32,287 nt of DNA from Planctomycetota bacterium (GTDB lineage: Bacteria > Planctomycetota > Planctomycetia > Planctomycetales > Planctomycetaceae). Location: the NCBI GenBank assembly GCA_013151585.1, contig JAADHY010000029.1, positions 1 through 32,287 of the forward strand, written 5' to 3'. The notes beneath the pieces are model-generated. The model was given only the letters and a program-made list of their open reading frames with translations. It did no database searches and was not told the origin of the DNA. Shown one piece after another: positions 22,992 through 29,813 of this stretch (position 1 is the stretch's first letter; every line of letters starts with the position of its first letter). Both the position numbers and the translations under genes were made by a program.

Positions 22992-25900
22992 GTGGAACGA
23001 CCTCGGTCTCGTGTTGTCGCTGCGCTATTGCGCGCAGGATGCGCCTGGCTGGCGCTGTGCTTCGCGATCGGTGAGGCTGGGACGGCCGACGAGCCGTCTG
23101 GCGGAAAAGCCGAATATCGCGCTTATCAGCTCCATCACAAGCCGGTCACCCAAGTCCGGCAAATGCTCGAACAAATCCTGGCCGACGCGCAGCCGAAACC
23201 GCACCTCGTGGCCGACGGCCAAGAGAATGTCTTGTTGGTGCGGGGCTCGGAGAGCGTGCATCGGCTGGTCCAGCAGGTTATCGAATCGGTGGACAGACCG
23301 ACGCCCTCGCCGCAAAAGTTGAAATCCACCCGTCGGGTCGTTCGCGTGTATAACTGTCCGGCCGACCGCCTTCGGTTTACCGCCGAAGCCCTGCAAAAGG
23401 AGTTTCCCGAGGCTCGAATCGCGGTCGTGGCGGATGTCTCGCAGATCGTGGTTTTGGCTGAGCCGGCAGTCCAGGAAGCGATTGCCCGCCACTTGTCCGA
23501 GCCAGCTCCTCGGCCCGTCCATCGTTCTTCCCAGGTCTCGCCGTCGGACGTCCCTGAACCGCAAGTCGAGCGAGTCGTGCTGTTGCGCAACGCGACGTTG
23601 GATCGTGTCGAACACCTGCTGACTCAATTGCTGAGTCCGCGTTTGGCCCCTTTGGGCAATCAGCCGGGGCGTTTTCAGTTTGTCAATAGCAAAGGCCGAC
23701 AAGCGCGTTTGACGCTGGATGCCACGCATCGAGCCGTGGAAATCGCGGGCGACCAAAGTGTGGTCACGCAATTCGAGCGTTTGGTCCGGCTGATCGACCA
23801 GCCCGAGTCAGGACCGGGATTCAAAGTCCGCATCCTGCCGGTCCGACGGGCCGATCCTGCGAAGATTCGGCAGGCGGTGGAAGCCTATCGCGGACGCTTG
23901 CCGGAGCGAACGACGAGGCCCGAAGGCGGTCGCGGTGGAGCCGGACGGTCGTCGCTGGAGCCCGGACGCGTCGGTCGCCGCCCGCCGCAAGAGCAGAGCC
24001 GATTGGGGCGGGGCGAGGCCGAAGGGGGAATCCAACAAGCCTCTTTCCAGCAGGGTCCGGCCGGCAAGGCAGCCGCGACCGCCGAGGAAGGGCAGCCGGA
24101 GGAAGAAGAACCGGCCATGCGCGAGCCCGGCTCGATGGTCGACATCGAGACCTTGCCTGATTTGGATGTGATCATCTTGCGCGGCCGGGAAGCCGACGTC
24201 GAAGAGCTGACGCGAATCATTGAGGAAATCGAGCGACTGAGCGTCGAAAAGCAGCCGACTATTGACATCGTCTACTTGAAACACATCAAGGGCGAGGCGC
24301 TGATGCAAGTACTGCAGCAGGTCCAACAGGCTTGGCTGGGCGGCCGACAGGGACGAGTCAGTGTGCTACCGCTGGTCAAGCCGAACGCCCTCTTGCTCAT
24401 CGGCTGGGGCGAGGCGATGGAAGCCATCAAAACGCTCATCCAAAAGTTGGACCAGCCCGTTCAGGCCTCGACGCAATTCAGAGTCTTTCGGCTGAAGCAC
24501 GCTCCGGTCAGTACGGTGCAGTCGACCGTGCAGCAGTTCTTTTCGAACCGAGGCGGTTTGGGACCTCAAGTTCGCGTGACGGCCGACGCGCGGACGAACT
24601 CGCTGGTGGTGGAAGCTGCGCCACGCGATATGGAAGAAGTGGCCTTGCTGATCCAGCAGCTCGATACGGATCAGTCGGAAGCGGTCATGCAAACGCGCAT
24701 TTTCCATTTGAAGAATACTCTGGCGGCGAACACCGCTCAGACGCTGCTCACCGCCATCCAAGCGGCGGCCGGTGGCGCGGCCGGACAAAAATCTTCTGTG
24801 CTCGAATTGCTCACGATCGACGCCAAGGGCCGGAAACGGATCAAATCCGGTTTGCTGGCAGACGTGCGCATCACGCCCGACGTCCGGGCCAATTCGCTCA
24901 TCGTATTCGCTCCGGCCCAGAGCATGGGCTTGATCGAAGCCTTGATTCATGAGCTGGACGACAAGCCGGCGGCGGTAGCCCAAATCAAAGTGTTTCGAAT
25001 CTTGAACGGCGACGCGACGTCACTGGTTCGCATGCTGCAAACGTTGCTGCCCACTCAGGCCGGAGCGACCGCCGTGCCGCAGCTCCCCACGGCGGAGGGA
25101 GAAGAGGGGTTGGTGCCGATCCGGTTCGCGGTTGACATCCGGACGAACAGCATCATCGCCACAGGTTCCGCCGGTGATCTGCAAATCATCGAAGCCTTGC
25201 TGTTGCGGCTGGACGAAAAAGACGTCCAGGAACGAAAAAACACGGTCTACCGTCTGAAAAACTCACCCGCCAACGACGTGGCGCGGGCCTTGAGCGAGTT
25301 CCTGCGGAGCGAGCGGGCCATCCTGCAGGCGGCCCCGGGAGCGGAGAGTCCGTATCTGCAGATCGAGCGGGAAGTGATTGTGGTTTCCGAGCCCGTCACC
25401 AACTCGCTCATCATCAGTGCCACAGCGAAGTACTACGACCGCATCATAGAGCTGATTGAGCAGCTCGATGCGCAGCCGCCGCAAGTGCTCATCCAAGTGC
25501 TGATCGCCGAGGTCGTGCTGGGAGACGCCGACGAGTTCGGCATCGAGGCTGGCATTCAAGATTCGGTCCTGTTCAATCGAAGCATACTTGACAACATTCA
25601 GACGATCACCCGGGTCAGTCGCGGCCGGCCAGATCAGCAACGAAGAGATTATCTCGGTCGAGGGCGTTCCCGGCTTCAATTTCATCAGCCAGCCGCTCGG
25701 CAATAACATCCAACAGAGCCCCGGGAGCTTGGGCGGTCAGGCGGCCTCCTATCTCGGCGTGGGCCGACTGAACAGCGAGCTCGGTTACGGCGGCCTGGTC
25801 CTTTCGCTCAGCAACGAGAGCGTGAGCGTGCTGATTCGTGCATTGCAAGATCGGCGACGAATTGAGATTCTCAGCCGTCCCCAAATCATGACGCTCGACA

Positions 25901-27099
25901 ACCAGCCGGCGTTCATCCAAGTGGGGGAACGAGTGCCCCGAGTCGTGGGCTCGCAGGTGAATCAGGTCGGTCAGGTGAACACCGTCACGCTCGAAAACGT
26001 CGGGTTGATTCTCGGCGTTACTCCGCGGATCAGCCCCGATGGGATGGTGGTGATGGAGATCGATGCCGAGAAATCCGACCTGGGCACCGAAGCCGAAGGA
26101 ATTCCGATTTCGATTTCCGCGACGGGCGAAGTCATCCGCTCCCCTCGCATCAATCTGACTATGGCCCAAACCACCGTTAGTGCGATGGACGGCCAAACGA
26201 TCGTGCTCGGAGGTCTCATCACAAAACGCAAATCGAGCATCTCGCGACGCGTACCTTGGCTGTCCGATTTGCCGGTGCTGGGCTCGTTGTTCCAGTACAA
26301 CAGCGAAATCAACGAACGAGCCGAACTGTTGATCTTCCTGACGCCTCACGTGATTCGGTCGAAGGAAGATGCCGAGAAGATGAAGCAACTGGAGGCGGCT
26401 CGCATGAGCTGGTGTGCGGCGGACGTCCACGAGCTAACCGGGTCCGGTGAGTTCTGTCGGACGGGAACATGTCCGTACTGCGACGGCGACATCCCCGTGA
26501 TTTATCCCGATTTCGACCCCCGCGGCAGTTTGCCTCCCGGTTCTCCTTCCCCTCCTCCCGCTCCTCTGCCGCTCGACCAGAATCTGCCCCCGGGCAGCGC
26601 CATCCAACAACAGTCCGCTCCGCATCCGTTCCCCGCTGCGGGACCTCCAGCCCCGTTCGACGCGGGTCACAGCGTGGTTCCATCGTCCGGCCCGATTCTT
26701 TCGCCGCGGCGCGACAACGGGCTCAGCGGGCTGACGCCTCCGATCAAGCCGACCAGCAACGAGACGGATCATCGCAAGAACCCTAAGAAGAAAAAGCGAG
26801 TGATGCCGGCTCTGTTCAAACTGCCTTGGAAACGGGAACGTCGGAAAGCCGCCGCGCCAGAGGCTGCTGGACGGGCGCAGACAGATCGAGGCGATCGTGC
26901 AGACGGACATCCGAAAGACGCCGCGGCGAGCACTTCCGCTCCCGAGGAACCAACAAAAAAGCCAGCCTCGCGTGACGCGGCGAATCCAGCAGACGGGCAG
27001 TTGGAATCGCAGTTTCAGTGGCGTTCCCAAGACCTGAGTGGGCCGCTGCAGCCAGCCGATCTCTCCCCTGCCGACCTGAAACCGGTTCCCAGCGAGTAA
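22992..27099 (+). CDS. Giant secretin (type II/III secretion family), frameshifted
   Basis: A GspD-like outer-membrane secretin of about 1368 residues when the two frames are joined. It starts at GTG 22992 with a signal peptide (about 1-32). About nine successive N-domain-like repeats follow, each closing in a LIxxLD-type helix (about 41-102, 116-170, 192-270, 277-418 with a 75-residue low-complexity insert, 424-488, 495-558, 566-657, 663-742, 750-826). The secretin core begins near 830 (QVLIQVLIAEVVL) and continues in the second frame with FNFISQPLGNN, GERVPRVVGSQ, ENVGLILGVTPRI, GQTIVLGGLI and LPVLGSLFQY. The C-terminus has four Cys (WCAAD to CPYCDGD), then Pro-rich and basic low-complexity sequence. 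The frame changes by +1 near 25609-25640, so as written the first frame stops at 25706. A sequencing error or a real mutation are the likely causes. Confidence 0.9.
25605..25640 (+). other. Frame break within the secretin core
   Basis: Similarity to secretins leaves frame 1 after DNIQTITR and resumes in the +1 frame at AAGQISNEEII. The run CCCGGG at 25609-25614 is the likeliest spot: removing one base there gives a smooth ITRSVAAGQISNEE reading. No classical slippery sequence with a nearby stop is evident (the first frame stays open for about 30 more codons), which argues against programmed frameshifting and for a sequence error or true mutation. Confidence 0.75.
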
Positions 27100-27142
27100 G
27101 GCGGGCGAGGAGCACAACACAGGAACCGCGTCGTACATTTTT

Positions 27143-27180
27143 GCGGGCGCACGGGACAGCTCCCGGTGCAACTTACCCGC
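27143..27180 (+). repeat. Stem-loop between secretin and lipoprotein genes
   Basis: GCAC-GGGA pairs with TCCC-G-GTGC around the loop CAGC (27149-27169, one bulged G), and an outer GCGGG / CCCGC pair encloses it. No T-run follows on the plus strand, so it is not an intrinsic terminator there. It may protect or process a shared transcript. Direct repeats of ATTTCCGG follow at about 27195 and 27210. Confidence 0.4.
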
Positions 27181-27271
27181 CAGAACAGTTGAGCATTTCC
27201 GGGATGAGAATTTCCGGAAAGGGAATCGCCATTGACCAGGGCAAGGCTTTCTCTGTTACGGAGTAACAAGA

Positions 27272-28726
27272 GTGAAAACGCAAACGGATTGGCCTCGCCG
27301 AATGGGGATGCTCCTGATCCTCGGGCTGACTTGTACGGCCACGGGGTGCGCTACGCTCTTGGAGCAGCCCATCGTACAAACAAAACCGAAACCGAAGGTC
27401 CCCACCAAAGCGACCGCGATTTGGAGCAACACAGTCTTGTACCAGCCGGGCAAGAAGCCCGTTCGAGGGTTCGGTGGTCGAGTCTTGTTCTTCGACGATC
27501 GCGCGAAGGAGCCGATTGTCGTCGACGGCACGGTGACGATCTATGCGTTCGATAATTCCGATCCCAACGTCGATCCGGCCGTCCCGGTTCGGAAGTATGT
27601 TTTCACTCCCGAGCAACTGCCGCTCCACCACAGCGAATCTGAGCTGGGGCACGCGTACGATTTCTGGATTCCCTGGGACGAAGTGGGCGGACCGTCCAAA
27701 AAGATCAGCTTGCTGCTGCGTTTCGACGCACGGACCGGAGAAACCTTGTTGACCGACACCTCGCAACACTATTTGCCGGGCGATTCTGACGCAGACCCCA
27801 AATCCATGCAGCACGCTCGGCGGCAGTCGTCGGAAAGCAATTTCCAGCCGACAGTCCAGCCGGCAGCCTTCGCAGAAGCTGCCTCCCCAGGCGAAGCCAC
27901 TCAGCTCGGTCGTGTTCAGCCTACGTCCCGAGAGCAGCCCGCCGGTCCCAGTCCCCTCAACCGACCGCCAATCGGTTCGGCCCGGCAAAAGGATTCTGTA
28001 TCCGGGTCGCCTCGGAGGGCCTTCCCTCAACAGCCATCTCCACGTTCTCCGCTGACGCCGGACACGCCCACAACCGCCGCAGGGCCGGAGCCGCACCGGA
28101 GAGACGGTCTACAAGTCTCCACGGTCACGATCGATGTTCCGCCGGGATTTGTCGAGCGGGTTCTGGTCGGGCCGGCGGGCCAAGCCGACGGAAAAGCGTC
28201 GCGACCGGGGCTTCCCAAACGCAAGCCGGCCGTCGCTCCAGGCGAAAGCCGCTCCGTTCCGACCACCACGCGGCTCTTACCAAAGCAGCCCCTGTTGAAT
28301 CAGACCGACGTCCCGTCGAGTCCGACCACCGATCAAACCCCTCGCTGGCTGGGCTCGTCTGGGGGAGGCTGGCCAAATGGAACCGGGACGACGTCCTCTG
28401 CACCGGAAAAACGGGACACCGCCCCCGTCGGTGCCGTTTCTCAAGCAATGAAAACGTCGCGGACGACAGCCGTCACTGACGGACGGTACTCTGCCGCATC
28501 TTCTGCCGAGAATCCTCTCTCGGTAGCTCCGTGGCCACCCGAAGCTCATTTCGTACAGAAACGATTCCCGGCTCGAACAACACGACCAAGGCTGCCAATC
28601 GCCGATCGTGTTCGGAGAGAACCGTACCGCGCAATGTGGCCGTCTGCCCTTCCACCGACACCTCGATTCGGCCCAAACGCTCCAGGGCCTGGAATGCTCC
28701 CCTATACGCCGTCAGGTCGCGGGTAG
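27272..28726 (+). CDS. Putative lipoprotein with disordered Pro/Ser-rich tail
   Basis: A 484-residue protein starting at GTG 27272, with GGAG nine bases upstream. A signal sequence (MLLILGLTCTATGC) ends in a lipobox-like A-T-G-C, so Cys26 is a likely lipidation site. Residues about 45-170 form a compact domain (WSNTVLYQPGKKPVRGFGGRVLFF, VVDGTVTIYAFDN, HAYDFWIPWDEVGGPSKKISLLLRFD) that I do not recognise as a named family. From about 170 on the protein is Pro/Ser/Thr/Arg-rich and probably disordered. It lies 172 nt downstream of the secretin and may be an accessory lipoprotein of that channel, a role inferred only from position. Its last 254 nt run antisense through the BON-domain gene, so the true C-terminus may be shorter. 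Confidence 0.75.
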   Translation: MKTQTDWPRRMGMLLILGLTCTATGCATLLEQPIVQTKPKPKVPTKATAIWSNTVLYQPGKKPVRGFGGRVLFFDDRAKEPIVVDGTVTIYAFDNSDPNVDPAVPVRKYVFTPEQLPLHHSESELGHAYDFWIPWDEVGGPSKKISLLLRFDARTGETLLTDTSQHYLPGDSDADPKSMQHARRQSSESNFQPTVQPAAFAEAASPGEATQLGRVQPTSREQPAGPSPLNRPPIGSARQKDSVSGSPRRAFPQQPSPRSPLTPDTPTTAAGPEPHRRDGLQVSTVTIDVPPGFVERVLVGPAGQADGKASRPGLPKRKPAVAPGESRSVPTTTRLLPKQPLLNQTDVPSSPTTDQTPRWLGSSGGGWPNGTGTTSSAPEKRDTAPVGAVSQAMKTSRTTAVTDGRYSAASSAENPLSVAPWPPEAHFVQKRFPARTTRPRLPIADRVRREPYRAMWPSALPPTPRFGPNAPGPGMLPYTPSGRG

Positions 28727-29159
28727 CCGATCCGCCCGAATTCTGGGGGATCGAAAAGGCGATGCGTAAGCGGGGTTCGTACAATCCGGTCGTCCGCGGC
28801 GCTCCGCGTGGACGATTCACGCTGGACGTTTCCCCAATCTCGACCCGCAGGCCAGCCGTCGGCGACGTCACCCGGCCGCTGGTCTGAGCTTGGACGGCAC
28901 CGACAAAGGATCGCACATCTCGCGAGTCGCTTCCGACGAAGTCGCTGCGCCGCCGGTTGCTCCGCAGGAACCGCTCTGCGCCAGACAAAGTGCCAACGTC
29001 ACTAGCCGCAGACGGGGAGGTGGAGATTCCGGGACGGGTTCGCCGGCTCAGCGGCTGTCCCAAGGTTCGAGCCCCAAACAATTGCGCCGAAACCGGTTCG
29101 GCGGCCACAGTCAAGAGCAGAATCGCCGACATCGACCAGATCAAATTGCGGACCGCCAT
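28473..29159 (-). CDS. Secreted BON-domain protein
   Basis: A 228-residue protein with a clear signal peptide (MAVRNLIWSMSAILLLTVAA, cleavage near VSA-Q at 25). A Ser/Arg-rich linker, a short beta-rich segment (LYEPRLRIAFSIPQ, 127-139) and a C-terminal BON domain (about 152-209; RIEVSVEGQTATLRGTVLSE, FEPGIVSVRNEL) follow. BON domains occur in periplasmic or outer-membrane proteins, and in some secretins and OsmY-type proteins, and are thought to bind membranes or peptidoglycan. GGAGG lies nine bases before the ATG. A TATAAT box lies about 80 nt upstream. The whole BON coding region is antisense to the end of the lipoprotein gene. Closeness to the secretin suggests a shared envelope role, an inference from location. 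Confidence 0.85.
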   Translation of the reverse strand: MAVRNLIWSMSAILLLTVAAEPVSAQLFGARTLGQPLSRRTRPGISTSPSAASDVGTLSGAERFLRSNRRRSDFVGSDSRDVRSFVGAVQAQTSGRVTSPTAGLRVEIGETSSVNRPRGAPRTTGLYEPRLRIAFSIPQNSGGSATRDLTAYRGAFQALERLGRIEVSVEGQTATLRGTVLSEHDRRLAALVVLFEPGIVSVRNELRVATELPREDSRQKMRQSTVRQ

Positions 29160-29236
29160 TGCTATTGTCCTCCGCTTTCGCCCACGCCCGCCGGCGCGAT
29201 CGGACGACTTTTCAACGAGAATCTCCTCGCCTGCCT

Positions 29237-29242
29237 ATTATA
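29237..29242 (-). promoter_or_regulatory. -10 box (TATAAT) of the BON-domain gene
   Basis: A perfect TATAAT on the minus strand, 78 nt before the start codon; transcription would begin near 29230. No good -35 lies 16-18 nt upstream (TTGCGG is 20 nt away), so the promoter may need an activator or use another sigma factor. An inverted repeat at 29295-29320 lies just upstream, in a position suited to a regulator. Confidence 0.5.
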
Positions 29243-29294
29243 TCGTCCTTCGCAACGAAAAACCGCAACTGGGGCACCCGGCGCCAGAGACCAG

Positions 29295-29325
29295 ATCGGT
29301 TTTTCGACTCGCAAACCGATTTTTC
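29295..29325 (+). repeat. Inverted repeat ATCGGTTT / AAACCGAT followed by T-run
   Basis: Eight-base perfect arms (29295-29302 and 29313-29320) flank a 10-base loop, and TTTT follows on the plus strand. By form this is a weak rightward intrinsic terminator, which would stop transcripts reading through from the lipoprotein gene antisense to the BON gene. It is also about 55 nt upstream of the BON -10 box, so it could instead be an operator. The stem is AT-rich in part, so neither role is certain. Confidence 0.4.
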
Positions 29326-29813
29326 AAAAAACTTCTTGCGAATTCGTTTCGGGCGGTCATACTGAATGCGTCAACAGATCTGACGCTCAGAAACTCTCTC
29401 AAAGCCGACTTGTGCGGACGTCATGCGAGCGCGAAGTTTCCGCGGAGCCTGACGGGACTCGGTCTGGAACGGTTCGGCTGGAGCCTCGTCCGGCCAGTTT
29501 TGAGGGAGTTGCTCAGCAGGCTGCGGTCGGACCGCTAGCGGTCGGGATGCGGTCGTCTTTTCCCGAGGCGGGCGGTAGCGGGCCCGCCGCAGTCTTGGGG
29601 TTACGTCGGGGTGAGTCCGTCGGAGGAGCTTGTGGGCCCGTTTTGAGGGGAATTGTCGGCAACGCCCGCCCGAAGTGGATTTATCGAGATGCCTTGCAAA
29701 GCCCGATTCACTCGGCCAGCCGTTCCTCGATGAGCCCCCTTTTCGCTCCGGATGACGGACAGAGGCTCTGGCGCACGGCGGTTTTCACGGGAGTACGAGG
29801 AGGGAGAGCGGTC
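29326..29813. other. Intergenic region upstream of the DUF1559 gene
   Basis: No gene is supported here. The region includes a possible rightward promoter (TTGCGA, 16 nt, CATACT around 29336-29363; each hexamer matches at four of six bases), three GCGGTCG direct repeats at 29523, 29538 and 29549, the 14-bp palindrome GACCGCTAGCGGTC at 29530-29543 and a 7-bp GC hairpin at 29567-29588. The palindrome length is chance-level for 32 kb. AGGAGG lies about ten bases before the ATG at 29814. Confidence 0.4.

Noticed and set aside
22369-23322. A 317-codon frame running from the intergenic region into the secretin gene
   Set aside because: It has no domain similarity and overlaps the secretin signal peptide and first repeats in another frame.
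25588-27099. The second secretin frame as an independent gene
   Set aside because: It starts in the middle of a secretin core, has no ribosome-binding site and continues exactly where the first frame loses similarity.
29530-29543. 14-bp palindrome GACCGCTAGCGGTC as an operator
   Set aside because: About two perfect 14-bp palindromes are expected by chance in a window of this size.
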